DNA of 31,311 bases from an uncultured Rhodobacterales bacterium (GCA_937901055.1 CALCGO010000024.1:1-31311); one strand, 5' to 3'; positions 1 through 8,016 are shown, counted from the stretch's first letter. The notes: generated from the letters alone by a model not told the origin. Numbers and translations: made by a program.

Positions 1-1100
1 TTATAGTGGTCCGCCACCTGCCGCATGATTTCCTCAACGGTAACTTTGCGTTCCGATGCCCGCAAAATATCCACCAGACATTCCTGCGTCATATCGAGGT
101 TAATTTCACGACCAACCAGCGAGGCAAACGCGAACAGGCGGGTTAAAGCGCCCTCAAGTACCCGCACATTCGACGAAATCCGATGGGCGAGGAATTCCAG
201 AACGCCAGCATCCATCTGAACGTCCGGCATCGTCTTCAACTGCGTCTCGGCCTTGGATTGCAGGATGCCTAAACGCAATTCATAATCTGTCGGGTGCAGG
301 TCAACAACCAACCCCCACTGCAGGCGTGAACGGATGCGTTCTTCTAGACCCTCAATCTCGCCCGGTGCACGGTCGGCAGAGATAACGATTTGCTTACCTT
401 GGTCAACCAACGCATTGAAAGTGTGGAAAAATTCGTCTTGCGTGGAGTTCTTGCCAGCAATGAACTGCACGTCGTCTACCATCAGAACATCAACCGAGCG
501 GAACTGTTCCTTGAAGCTGTGCATGTCCTTAAATCGCAATGCTTGAACGAAGCGGTACATGAATTGTTCAGCCGACAAATACAGCACCCGCGCCTCGGGG
601 CGTAAGGCCTGCGTTTCCCATGCAATCGCGTGCATCAGGTGAGTTTTACCAAGGCCAACGCCGCCATAAAGGAACAGTGGATTGAACGTAACCTGCCCCC
701 CCTCGGCTACACGACGGGCGGCGGCGTGGGCCAGTTCGTTCGGCTTGCCAACAACGAAACTATCGAATGTGAAACGGGTATCCAGCGGGCTGCCGGGCAG
801 ATCAACAACAGGGGCGGCTTTGGCTTCGACTTTGGCAACTTCCGGTGCGGATTTCGCCGCGGAAACTGTGCGAAACGCCAAACGGTCAACCTTCAAGCCT
901 TCGGCCTGCAACATGCCCAAAATCGACTCGCCGTAGTTGCGCGAAACCCAGTTACCAATAAAGCTGGTCGGTACGGAAAACTGCGCCACACGGCCGCCAG
1001 CTTCCAGCAATTCCAGCGGGTCAATCCAGTTCTTGAACGCATCTCTGCCCAATGACGAAAGAAGCTCCGAACGAATTCGACCCCAACATTCCTGTTCCAT
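1..1100 (-). CDS. dnaA: Chromosomal replication initiator protein DnaA, 3' end beyond window
   Basis: Encodes the AAA+ ATPase that binds DnaA boxes and opens the replication origin. Reading from ATG at 1100, the protein starts MEQECWGRIRSELL and continues with the domain I pattern SLGRDAFKNWIDPLELLE. A Walker A motif (GGVGLGKTH) lies near 637-663 and a Walker B-like LMVDDVQF near 460-490. The start of DNA-binding domain IV (VEEIMRQVADHY) runs off the window edge, so the last ~90 residues are missing here. The ATG at 1100 is preceded by an in-frame TAG and a weak purine stretch (GGGAT), which fixes the start. It lies 51 bases downstream of a rhodanese gene on the same strand, without an obvious terminator or promoter between them, so the two are probably cotranscribed. 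DnaA boxes and GANTC sites upstream of that pair suggest autoregulation and cell-cycle control. Identification is secure. Confidence 0.97.
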   Translation of the reverse strand, partial: MEQECWGRIRSELLSSLGRDAFKNWIDPLELLEAGGRVAQFSVPTSFIGNWVSRNYGESILGMLQAEGLKVDRLAFRTVSAAKSAPEVAKVEAKAAPVVDLPGSPLDTRFTFDSFVVGKPNELAHAAARRVAEGGQVTFNPLFLYGGVGLGKTHLMHAIAWETQALRPEARVLYLSAEQFMYRFVQALRFKDMHSFKEQFRSVDVLMVDDVQFIAGKNSTQDEFFHTFNALVDQGKQIVISADRAPGEIEGLEERIRSRLQWGLVVDLHPTDYELRLGILQSKAETQLKTMPDVQMDAGVLEFLAHRISSNVRVLEGALTRLFAFASLVGREINLDMTQECLVDILRASERKVTVEEIMRQVADHY

Positions 1101-1151
1101 ACTATCCCATTCACTTTTCGCGGCTCTTGGCGGCCACGGTTATTATTATTT

Positions 1152-1601
1152 TTACGGCTGGCACCACGGAAGTCCGCGCACTTTCCAGCCGCCAATCGTT
1201 CCGCGATGTTTATGTTCATCATGATCGCCCTCGAATCCCTCGAGAACATTATAACATTTGATATTCCGGTCGCTGCCCGCAATTTTGGACAACAAGCATT
1301 TCGCAGCATTCTTTGAGCGAACACCGGAACGACATATAAAATAGATTGCAGAGGGGTCTTTAGAGCCCAATTGCGCCAAAAGCTCTTCAGCGAAATGCTC
1401 GTTGCGGGTCATCTCTGGAAATTCCATCCATTCGACCTTTAGAACTTCTTTGCCCAACGATTCCAGCACTGGCAGACCGATATAATCCCACTCTGCGATG
1501 GTGCGAACGTCAACCATTATGCTGGTTGGATCTGATTTAAGGGCATCCCAGGCTTCCTGTGGCGTAGCTTCCAAAACAGCAGAGTTCAAAGCGTCGGACA
1601 C
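1152..1601 (-). CDS. Single-domain rhodanese-like sulfurtransferase
   Basis: A 149-residue single rhodanese domain, a fold that carries a cysteine persulfide and moves sulfane sulfur between acceptors. The active-site loop is CRSGVRS with the catalytic Cys at residue 90. The earlier signature IMVDVRTIAEWDYIGLP (about residues 28-44) and the closing GGWKVRGLPWCQP are typical of small bacterial rhodaneses. There is no signal peptide, so a cytoplasmic location is likely. I chose the GTG at 1601 because a strong GGAGG lies nine bases upstream; the open frame extends 56 codons further, but that part has no family resemblance. The gene sits between rpsT and dnaA, with only 51 bases before dnaA. The substrate cannot be read from sequence. 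The family call is firm and the cellular role unknown. Confidence 0.88.
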   Translation of the reverse strand: MSDALNSAVLEATPQEAWDALKSDPTSIMVDVRTIAEWDYIGLPVLESLGKEVLKVEWMEFPEMTRNEHFAEELLAQLGSKDPSAIYFICRSGVRSKNAAKCLLSKIAGSDRNIKCYNVLEGFEGDHDEHKHRGTIGGWKVRGLPWCQP

Positions 1602-1876
1602 AGAAAATAACCTCCAGGGGCGCGAAAAGGCATCGCGCCTGTCAAAATAAATAAGTTGTAAAGAACCGAGCAGATTCCATGGCACCAAGTCTTTCCAACT
1701 GCTCAAATTGTCAAAAGGCAAAGGTAAACCGGTGCGGAAATAGGCGTTATCCGCGCAAGAATTTGACAATTTTGACGACGCTTAGGCAGCGAGCAGTAGG
1801 AATCGCAAAGCGTAAGGTGAAGGTAACGAAGTCGAGAGATTCGCTCAATAGGGACAAACGATGAATCTGCAAAAAC

Positions 1877-1885
1877 TGTGGATAA
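1877..1885 (-). promoter_or_regulatory. Perfect DnaA box (TTATCCACA)
   Basis: The plus strand reads TGTGGATAA, so the minus strand carries the exact consensus DnaA box TTATCCACA. It lies upstream of the rhodanese-dnaA unit, beside GANTC sites, which suits autoregulation by DnaA. Confidence 0.75.
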
Positions 1886-1900
1886 AATTTTATGTGTGAC

Positions 1901-1933
1901 CAAAAAGCAAAACGCGCCCCGATTGGGACGCGC
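1901..1933 (-). terminator. Intrinsic terminator of rpsT
   Basis: On the minus strand an 8-bp stem CGCGTCCC/GGGGCGCG (one T-G pair) closes an AATC loop at 1913-1932 and is followed by TTTTGCTTTTT. It begins about 27 bases after the rpsT stop codon, so it should end rpsT transcripts before the rhodanese-dnaA promoter region. Confidence 0.85.
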
Positions 1934-1959
1934 TCAAAACTTCTAAAAAGGTCAGCTGC

Positions 1960-2226
1960 TTACGCAGACATTGCCTTAACACGTGCAGACAAACGCGAAA
2001 CTTTGCGGCTTGCTGTTTTCTTGTGCCAGATACCTTTTGTCACGCCACGCATGATTTCAGGTTGTGCCGCCTTCAAAGCGTCGGCTGCAACGGCCTGATC
2101 GCCACCGCTGATTGCTTCTTCTACTTTACGCAGGAAGCCACGGATACGCGTACGGCGAGATTTGTTAACTGCTGTGCGGCGCTCTATCTGACGGGCACGT
2201 TTTTTAGCTTGGGGCGAATTTGCCAT
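1960..2226 (-). CDS. rpsT: 30S ribosomal protein S20
   Basis: An 88-residue, very basic protein starting MANSPQAKKRARQIERR, the hallmark N-terminus of S20, which binds 16S rRNA in the body of the small subunit. Length matches the family (86-90). The ATG at 2226 is chosen because homologues begin exactly with MANS; the open frame extends 24 codons upstream with no resemblance. A GGA about ten bases upstream is the only Shine-Dalgarno-like signal. A good intrinsic terminator follows. A DnaA-box-like sequence overlaps the start codon. The gene lies downstream of mutM and an enoyl-CoA hydratase on the same strand; proximity of rpsT and dnaA is common in alphaproteobacteria. Confidence 0.97.
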   Translation of the reverse strand: MANSPQAKKRARQIERRTAVNKSRRTRIRGFLRKVEEAISGGDQAVAADALKAAQPEIMRGVTKGIWHKKTASRKVSRLSARVKAMSA

Positions 2227-2234
2227 GTGTATAA
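2226..2234 (-). promoter_or_regulatory. Second DnaA-box-like site (TTATACACA)
   Basis: The plus strand reads TGTGTATAA, giving TTATACACA on the minus strand, which fits the relaxed consensus TTATNCACA. It abuts the rpsT start codon and has the same orientation as the perfect box at 1877. It could be a DnaA-sensitive site or chance in an AT-rich leader. Confidence 0.45.
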
Positions 2235-2310
2235 TTCCGGTTCGTTCGAGATTCGAATGATGAAGCGTCCATCTACAGCCGCATTCGGCCTGAGTCAACG
2301 CCCCTGTGGG

Positions 2311-3087
2311 TTATTTATCGCGGAACTGCGGTTCACGCTTTTCCATGAAGGCGTTCATGCCCTCGGATTGGTCGTTGGTTGCAAAGAGCGAGTTGAAAAC
2401 GCGACGTTCAAAAAGCAACCCTTCGCTCAATGTAGTCTCATAGGCGCGGTTCACCGCTTCCTTGACCACCATAGTTGTAACCATGGATTTTTCAGCGATT
2501 TTGACGGCCGTTGCTTTGGCATCTGCCAGCAGGTCTTTGGCTGGTACGACACGGCTTACAAGACCCGAACGCTCTGCTTCAGCGGAATCCATCATGCGGC
2601 CTGTCAGGTGCATTTCCATCGACTTGGACTTGCCCACAAACCGCGTCAGACGTTGTGTGCCACCAATGCCGGCGACCACACCAAGGTTGATCTCTGGTTG
2701 GCCAAATTTTGCGGTATCTGAACAGATGATGAAATCACACATCATCGCCAATTCGCACCCACCGCCCAGCGCATAGCCGGAAACGGCTGCAATAATGGGC
2801 TTGCGGACACTCAGGATCGCTTCGGTTTCGGGGGTGAACAAGTCTTCGGTGAAGACATCCACGAACGACTTGGTCGACATTTCTTTAATGTCCGCACCTG
2901 CCGCGAAGGCTTTTTCGCATCCGGTGATGATGATGCAGCGCACGTTGTGGTCGGCTTGCATGCCTTTCAGGGCATCAGCCAACTCGCTCAACAATTGCGC
3001 GTTCAACGCGTTAAGCGCCTTAGGGCGGTTGAGTGTCACAAGACCAACGTGGTCTTCGATCTCGGTCAGAATGCATTCATAAGCCAT
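2311..3087 (-). CDS. Enoyl-CoA hydratase (crotonase family)
   Basis: A 258-residue crotonase-fold enzyme that probably hydrates trans-2-enoyl-CoA to 3-hydroxyacyl-CoA in fatty-acid oxidation, in the cytoplasm. The CoA-binding region reads AFAAGADIKEM (residues 60-70). The oxyanion-hole segment is GYALGGGCELAMMCD, and the two catalytic glutamates of true hydratases are present: Glu112 in CELAM and Glu132 in FGQPEINLGVVAGIGGTQRL. The start is ATG 3087, with AAGGAG seven bases upstream; the open frame continues about 90 codons further but that part merely overlaps mutM in another frame. It lies between mutM and rpsT on the same strand. Both glutamates and the length favour a FadB/EchA-type short-chain hydratase, though exact chain-length preference is not visible. 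Confidence 0.93.
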   Translation of the reverse strand: MAYECILTEIEDHVGLVTLNRPKALNALNAQLLSELADALKGMQADHNVRCIIITGCEKAFAAGADIKEMSTKSFVDVFTEDLFTPETEAILSVRKPIIAAVSGYALGGGCELAMMCDFIICSDTAKFGQPEINLGVVAGIGGTQRLTRFVGKSKSMEMHLTGRMMDSAEAERSGLVSRVVPAKDLLADAKATAVKIAEKSMVTTMVVKEAVNRAYETTLSEGLLFERRVFNSLFATNDQSEGMNAFMEKREPQFRDK

Positions 3088-3154
3088 TGTGCGGCTCCTT
3101 GGGTGAAGTGGTCCGAAGGTTCTGTGTGTAACATGGCCGACAGGGGGATCAAGC

Positions 3155-3979
3155 CTACTTTTGGCACTTCGGGCAATAGAAGGTGGAGCGCCCGGATTGC
3201 ACAATGCGCGCGATATTTTGATCGCAACCCTCTGTTTTGCAAGGTTCCCCTTCACGTCCATAGACGGCAAAACTGTGCTGGAAGTATCCCAGCTCGCCAT
3301 CCGCCTGACGAAAATCTTTAAGGCTTGAGCCGCCAGATTCGATGGCTTCGGACAAAACATCGCGAATCGTCGGCACCAGAAGGCTCATTTTTTTGCGCTT
3401 TATCCCGCCCGCCTGTTGCGTCGGCGGAATTCCAGAGCGCCATAACGCCTCGCACACATATATATTGCCAAGGCCAACGACGGTTTTTTGATCCAGAAGC
3501 GCAGATTTGATCGGCATTTTTCGGCCTTTCAGCCGGTCGCTCAGGTAATCGGCATCGAACGAATTACCCAACGGTTCCGGCCCCATGCCTTTGAACATCC
3601 GGTGTTCGTCCAACTGATCCGTGGCGCAAAGGTCCATCATTCCGAAGCGTCGCGGGTCATTAAAGGTGATCCGTTTGCCGTTTTGCATATCCAGCACCAC
3701 ATGGTCATGCTTGATCAGATCATCCCCATCCGAGATAAGCATACGGCCAGACATACCGAGATGAATGATCAGGCTTTCGCCTCCGTCCATATCTGCCAGA
3801 ATATATTTCGCCCGACGGCGCAGCTGGTCAACCCGCTGACCTTCCAGCCGTTCAGCCATGTTGTCGGGAAACGGCCAGCGAAGGCCCTCGCGGTGAATGC
3901 CCGCATGGGCGATCCGCTGCCCTATCACCACAGGTTCTAGCCCACGGCGGACGGTTTCAACTTCGGGGAGTTCGGGCAT
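3155..3979 (-). CDS. mutM: Formamidopyrimidine-DNA glycosylase (Fpg/MutM)
   Basis: A bifunctional DNA glycosylase/AP lyase that removes 8-oxoguanine and other oxidised purines in base-excision repair. The 274-residue protein begins MPELPEVETVRRGLEP, whose Pro2 and Glu3 (after Met removal) are the catalytic residues. The lysine in RRRAKYILADMD matches the conserved DNA-contacting lysine. The C-terminal zinc finger has Cys247, Cys252, Cys269 and Cys272. Length is close to E. coli Fpg (269). The gene is followed after 67 bases by the enoyl-CoA hydratase gene and is divergent from the deacetylase operon, 63 bases away. Identification is secure. Confidence 0.97.
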   Translation of the reverse strand: MPELPEVETVRRGLEPVVIGQRIAHAGIHREGLRWPFPDNMAERLEGQRVDQLRRRAKYILADMDGGESLIIHLGMSGRMLISDGDDLIKHDHVVLDMQNGKRITFNDPRRFGMMDLCATDQLDEHRMFKGMGPEPLGNSFDADYLSDRLKGRKMPIKSALLDQKTVVGLGNIYVCEALWRSGIPPTQQAGGIKRKKMSLLVPTIRDVLSEAIESGGSSLKDFRQADGELGYFQHSFAVYGREGEPCKTEGCDQNIARIVQSGRSTFYCPKCQK

Positions 3980-4042
3980 ATCTTATCCTATCGTCGCAAC
4001 ACGGTCTTGCCGCTGCTGGCAGTCTTGCCTAAGCTTCCGATT

Positions 4043-4957
4043 ATGACAACAGCCCTTATCACTCATCCCGATTGCCTGAACCACATAACGCCCGAGGGTC
4101 ACCCAGAACGCGTGGCGCGGCTGGAAGCGGTTGCGGATGCCTTGCAAAATTTCGACCTGCTGCGGCTTACGGCCCCGATGGGCGAAGACTCGCATATCCT
4201 TCGCGCACATCCGCAGGCACACATTGACCGGATTGCCCACGCTGGCATCGGGGCACTGGATCCGGATACTTTTATGTCCGAAGACTCGCTTACCGCCGCC
4301 TATCGCGGAGTTGGTGCGGTTGTTAAGGCCGTCGATATGGTGCTGACCGGCAAGGTTGCCAACGCATTTTGTGCCATGCGCCCACCCGGTCACCACGCTG
4401 AACGCGAAACGCCGATGGGGTTTTGTTTGTTCGGGAATGTGGCCATCGCCGCCAAACATGCGCTGGAAGTTCACGGGTTGTCTCGCGTGGCGATCATGGA
4501 TTTCGACGTACATCACGGGAACGGAACGCAGGATTTGGTGTGGGAGGATGCTCGAATCCTGTTCGCCTCCACCCACCAAATGCCGCTTTATCCGGGGACA
4601 GGGGCGGCGAGCGAGAAGGGCGCGCACGGGAATGTTTTGAATTGCCCGCTTGACCCTGAAACCGATGGCATGGCGTTTCGCAAAGTGATGGAGGAACAAG
4701 TTCTCCCGACGATTGACGCTTTCGCGCCGGAACTGATTCTGATCTCGGCTGGGTTTGATGCCCATAAAAACGATCCGCTCGCCAATTTGAACTGGGTGGA
4801 GGATGATTTCGCATGGGCCACCCACCAATTATATGACTTGGCGGACAAACACTGCGACGGCAGGGTGGTATCCACCCTCGAAGGGGGATATGATCTGGAT
4901 GGATTGGCAGCGTCCTGCGCCGCCCATGTTAATGTCCTGTTGGAGCGTGGAAAATGA
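4043..4957 (+). CDS. Histone-deacetylase-family amidohydrolase
   Basis: A 304-residue member of the zinc-dependent arginase/deacetylase superfamily, which in bacteria deacetylates small acetylamines (polyamines, acetoin-linked AcuC) or proteins. The tandem histidines are His117-His118 in MRPPGHHAERETPMGF. Zinc ligands are Asp155 and His157 in MDFDVHHGNGTQ, and Asp239 in ISAGFDAHKNDPLA; LEGGYDLDGL is the usual C-terminal motif. ATG 4043 starts MTTALITHPDC, matching family N-termini; a TTG 12 codons upstream is an alternative. There is no clear Shine-Dalgarno sequence. The 3' end overlaps xseB by four bases (ATGA), so translation is coupled. The substrate is not evident, and the link to isoprenoid genes downstream is positional only. 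Confidence 0.92.
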   Translation: MTTALITHPDCLNHITPEGHPERVARLEAVADALQNFDLLRLTAPMGEDSHILRAHPQAHIDRIAHAGIGALDPDTFMSEDSLTAAYRGVGAVVKAVDMVLTGKVANAFCAMRPPGHHAERETPMGFCLFGNVAIAAKHALEVHGLSRVAIMDFDVHHGNGTQDLVWEDARILFASTHQMPLYPGTGAASEKGAHGNVLNCPLDPETDGMAFRKVMEEQVLPTIDAFAPELILISAGFDAHKNDPLANLNWVEDDFAWATHQLYDLADKHCDGRVVSTLEGGYDLDGLAASCAAHVNVLLERGK

Positions 4958-5196
4958 GCGATAAACCTGTAAGCGACATGAGCTTTGAAGAAGCGATGGG
5001 AACGCTGGAAACAGTGGTTGGACAACTTGAAAGCGGCTCGGTTCCGTTAGAAGAATCGATTGCCCTTTACGAGCGTGGCGCAGAACTTAAGGCCCATTGC
5101 GAGGCCAAGTTGAAATCCGCCGAGGAAAAAGTTGCCAAAATCACCACAGACGGTAACGGTAACGCCACCGGAACGGAACCTGTCGAGGTTTCGTGA
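4954..5196 (+). CDS. xseB: Exodeoxyribonuclease VII small subunit
   Basis: An 80-residue helical protein with the XseB pattern MSFEEAMGTLETVVGQLESG followed by VPLEESIALYERGAELKAHC. It forms the small subunit of exonuclease VII, binding several copies to the catalytic XseA subunit, which degrades single-stranded DNA; xseA is not in this window. Length matches the family. The start codon overlaps the deacetylase stop (ATGA), and its stop overlaps the ispA start region (GTGATG), so three genes are translationally coupled. The C-terminal tail after residue 65 is polar and probably disordered. Such xseB-ispA coupling is common in proteobacteria. Confidence 0.95.
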   Translation: MSDKPVSDMSFEEAMGTLETVVGQLESGSVPLEESIALYERGAELKAHCEAKLKSAEEKVAKITTDGNGNATGTEPVEVS

Positions 5197-6071
5197 TGCC
5201 TACACCAGCCTTTAATACAGCACTTGGTCTGGCCGCGAAACGGGTCGAAGGGTTTCTAGACGCAACTCTGCCAACCCCCGATAATGCAATCGCCGAGGGG
5301 ATGCGCTATGCCGTGCTGAACGGCGGCAAACGTCTGCGGGCGTTTTTGGTGATGGAGAGTGCGGCTTTGCACGGAATTTCGGCTGAAATCGCGGACCCTG
5401 TGGCCGCGGCGATCGAGTGTCTGCACGCCTATTCACTGGTCCACGACGACCTGCCATGTATGGACGACGACGATTTGCGACGCGGAAAACCGACCGTGCA
5501 TGTCAAATGGGACGAGGCCACGGCAGTGCTGGTCGGCGATGCACTACAAACGCAGGCGTTTCAATATTTGACAGAGGCTCCGGCCGACGCCACTGCGGTT
5601 GTGCAACTGGTCTCGTCTTTGACATCGGCATCCGGCGTAAACGGCATGGTTGGTGGGCAGGCGATGGATATTGCCGCCGAAACAGCGGATGTTCCCTTAA
5701 CCTTGGCAGAAATTACCGCCCTACAAGCGTTGAAGACAGGCGCGCTTATCCGTTGGTCCGCCGAAGCGGGGGCCATTCTGGCAGGGGCTGACCCGACACC
5801 GTTGCGCACCTATGCAGAGGCGCTGGGATTGGCGTTTCAGATACAGGATGACGTCCTAGATGTTGAGGGTGACGCCGAAGCTGCCGGAAAACGTCTGCGA
5901 AAAGATGAAGAGGCCGGAAAGGCCACATTCGTGTCGCTACTGGGGCTTGAGGGTGCGAAAATCCGTGCCGCCGATCTGGTCGCACAAGCAAGCACGGCAC
6001 TGGCGCCCTATGGGGACGCCGCAGAAAACTTGCGTCAGACCGCCCGATATACCATAACGCGCGCAAATTAA
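5193..6071 (+). CDS. ispA: Farnesyl/geranylgeranyl diphosphate synthase (polyprenyl synthetase)
   Basis: Condenses isopentenyl diphosphate with allylic diphosphates to make C15 (or longer) prenyl diphosphate, in the cytoplasm. The 292-residue protein has the first aspartate-rich motif DDLPCMDDDDLRRGKP (from about residue 85) and the second, QIQDDVLDVEGD (Asp219-Asp220). The substrate-binding NGGKRLR lies at about residues 43-49. Start is GTG 5193 or the adjacent ATG 5196; both overlap the xseB stop. It is followed after 13 bases by dxs, so two steps of the non-mevalonate isoprenoid route are coexpressed. Product chain length cannot be fixed by eye; the position beside xseB favours the farnesyl enzyme. 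Confidence 0.94.
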   Translation: MMPTPAFNTALGLAAKRVEGFLDATLPTPDNAIAEGMRYAVLNGGKRLRAFLVMESAALHGISAEIADPVAAAIECLHAYSLVHDDLPCMDDDDLRRGKPTVHVKWDEATAVLVGDALQTQAFQYLTEAPADATAVVQLVSSLTSASGVNGMVGGQAMDIAAETADVPLTLAEITALQALKTGALIRWSAEAGAILAGADPTPLRTYAEALGLAFQIQDDVLDVEGDAEAAGKRLRKDEEAGKATFVSLLGLEGAKIRAADLVAQASTALAPYGDAAENLRQTARYTITRAN

Positions 6072-6084
6072 GGGAATCAAAACC

Positions 6085-8016
6085 GTGACGACTGAGCGCC
6101 CCGACACACCCATACTTGACCGCGTGAAAACGCCTTCCGACATGAAAACCCTGACGGATTTCGAATTGCGGAAGCTTGCGGATGAAGTGCGCGAGGAAAC
6201 CATTTCGATTGTGTCAGAAACAGGCGGGCATCTGGGCGCGGGTCTTGGTGTTGTTGAACTGACGGTCGCGTTGCATGCCGTGTTTGACACACCCAAAGAC
6301 CGCTTGATCTGGGATGTTAGCCATCAGACTTACCCCCACAAAATCCTGACTGGTCGCCGCGACCGTATGCGGACCTTGCGTAAGGGCGATGGGCTGTCCG
6401 GTTTCACCAAACGATCCGAAAGCGAATACGATCCGTTTGGCGCAGGGCATAGTTCTACGTCAATCTCCACAGCGCTTGGCTTTGCCGTTGCCCGCGATCT
6501 GGGCGGCGCACCGGAGCACGGGTTGGGCGATGCAATCGCAATCATCGGTGACGGGTCAATGTCGGGCGGCATGGCGTTCGAGGCGTTGAACAACGCTGGC
6601 CACCTCGGCAAACGCCTGATCGTGGTTCTGAACGACAACGAAATGTCGATTGCGCCACCAGTAGGCGCGCTTTCGACGTATCTGTCACGCCTTTATGCCG
6701 AAGATGGTTTCCAAGAACTTAAGGCTGCCGCCAAGGGTGCGGTTTCTCTGCTGCCGTCGACTTTGCAAGAAGGGGCGCGTCGTGCCAAGGAAATGGTGAA
6801 ATCCATGACTGTTGGCGGGACGTTGTTCGAAGAGTTGGGATTTTCGTACGTCGGGCCGATAGATGGCCACGATATGGAACAACTTTTGTCCGTCCTGCGC
6901 ACGGTCAAAGATCGCGCGGACGGGCCAATCCTGATCCACGCGATCACAAAAAAGGGTAAGGGATACCGCCACGCCGAACATAGCGCTGATCGCGGCCATG
7001 CGCGCGGAAAGTTTGACGTTGTAACGGGGGAGCAGCACAAGTCACCCTCCAACGCGCCCAGTTACACCAAAGTTTTCGCTGAAAGCCTGATCAAACAAGC
7101 CGAGGCCGACACCAAAGTTGTCGCTATCACTGCGGCGATGCCGGATGGCACGGGGCTGGATTTATTCGCAGAACGCTTCCCCTCGCGCTGTTTTGACGTT
7201 GGGATTGCAGAACAACACGGTGTGACATTCGCCGCAGGGTTGGCCGCCGCTGGCATGAAACCATTCGTGGCAATTTATTCGACTTTCCTGCAACGCGGCT
7301 ACGATCAGATCGTCCACGACGTTGCTGTTCAACGCCTACCCGTGCGTTTTGCAATTGACCGCGCAGGATTGGTTGGCGCCGACGGCCCAACCCACGCTGG
7401 CAGTTTCGACATTGCCTATCTTGCCAACTTACCGGATTTCGTGGTCATGGCCGCCGCTGACGAGGCGGAACTGGTGCATATGGTCGCCACCGCCGCCTCC
7501 ATCAACGGCCGCCCCAGCGCGTTCCGCTTCCCGCGTGGCGAGGGGGTTGGTGTGGAATTGCCAGAGGTTGGCGTTCCCCTCGAAATCGGCAAAGGCCGGA
7601 TTGTGGCAAAGGGCGAACGCATCGCGATCTTGTCCTTCGGGGCACGCCTGTCAGAAGTGCAAAAAGCCGCCGAGGCATTGAAAGCCAAAGGCATCACACC
7701 CACCATCGCTGACGCTCGTTTCGCCAAACCACTAGACCGCGGCATGATCCTCGATCTAGCCGCCAACCACGAAGCGCTGATCACAATCGAGGAGGGCGCA
7801 GTCGGCGGTTTCGGCAGCCACGTGGCACAATTGTTGTCGGATGAAGGGGTGTTCGACGAGGGACTGAAATTCCGCTCGATGGTGTTCCCTGACACGTTTA
7901 TCGATCATAATTCGCCTGCGAAAATGTATGAAGCTGCGGGCATGAACGCGCCGGAAATCGAAGCGAAGGTGCTTGAGGTTTTGGGTGTGGCGTCGATTGG
8001 GGTTAAGCGGGCGTAG
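6085..8016 (+). CDS. dxs: 1-deoxy-D-xylulose-5-phosphate synthase
   Basis: Thiamine-diphosphate enzyme that joins pyruvate and glyceraldehyde 3-phosphate, the first and usually rate-limiting step of the MEP isoprenoid pathway. The 643-residue protein has the conserved His49 (GGHLGAGLG) and His80 (DVSHQTYPHK), and the ThDP motif GDGSMSGG (from residue 155) through NDNEMSIAPP. The pyrimidine domain carries the catalytic Glu376 in DVGIAEQHGV. A transketolase C-terminal domain follows (EEGAVGGFGSHV). GTG 6085 is the start, with AGGGAATC upstream. It ends the deacetylase-xseB-ispA-dxs operon and faces a convergent ridA-like gene. Length is normal (about 620-640). Confidence 0.97.
   Translation: MTTERPDTPILDRVKTPSDMKTLTDFELRKLADEVREETISIVSETGGHLGAGLGVVELTVALHAVFDTPKDRLIWDVSHQTYPHKILTGRRDRMRTLRKGDGLSGFTKRSESEYDPFGAGHSSTSISTALGFAVARDLGGAPEHGLGDAIAIIGDGSMSGGMAFEALNNAGHLGKRLIVVLNDNEMSIAPPVGALSTYLSRLYAEDGFQELKAAAKGAVSLLPSTLQEGARRAKEMVKSMTVGGTLFEELGFSYVGPIDGHDMEQLLSVLRTVKDRADGPILIHAITKKGKGYRHAEHSADRGHARGKFDVVTGEQHKSPSNAPSYTKVFAESLIKQAEADTKVVAITAAMPDGTGLDLFAERFPSRCFDVGIAEQHGVTFAAGLAAAGMKPFVAIYSTFLQRGYDQIVHDVAVQRLPVRFAIDRAGLVGADGPTHAGSFDIAYLANLPDFVVMAAADEAELVHMVATAASINGRPSAFRFPRGEGVGVELPEVGVPLEIGKGRIVAKGERIAILSFGARLSEVQKAAEALKAKGITPTIADARFAKPLDRGMILDLAANHEALITIEEGAVGGFGSHVAQLLSDEGVFDEGLKFRSMVFPDTFIDHNSPAKMYEAAGMNAPEIEAKVLEVLGVASIGVKRA

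Larger units (their letters stand above)
1602..1959 (-). promoter_or_regulatory. Leader region upstream of rhodanese-dnaA
   Basis: This 358-base gene-free stretch follows the rpsT terminator and should hold the promoter of the rhodanese-dnaA unit. It contains one perfect DnaA box (1877-1885) and GANTC sites at 1673-1677, 1838-1842 and 1863-1867. A weaker DnaA-like sequence, TTATCCGCG, begins at 1747. I could not pick a convincing -35/-10 pair. The arrangement fits DnaA autoregulation and methylation-sensitive control as known for dnaA in Caulobacter; that is inference. There are too few boxes to call this an origin. Confidence 0.5.

Noticed and set aside
1602..2310. Chromosomal origin at the rpsT-dnaA interval
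   Set aside because: Only one perfect and one relaxed DnaA box, no clear AT-rich unwinding tract, and GC skew cannot be judged from this window; kept as a regulatory region instead.
2023..2721. 232-codon plus-strand frame over rpsT and the enoyl-CoA hydratase gene
   Set aside because: Spans two conserved genes on the opposite strand and shows no domain or ribosome site.
3983..4828. Long minus-strand open frame (281 codons) opposite the deacetylase gene
   Set aside because: It lies entirely antisense to a gene with intact catalytic motifs, has a compositionally odd protein without family features, and leaves no room for the true frame.
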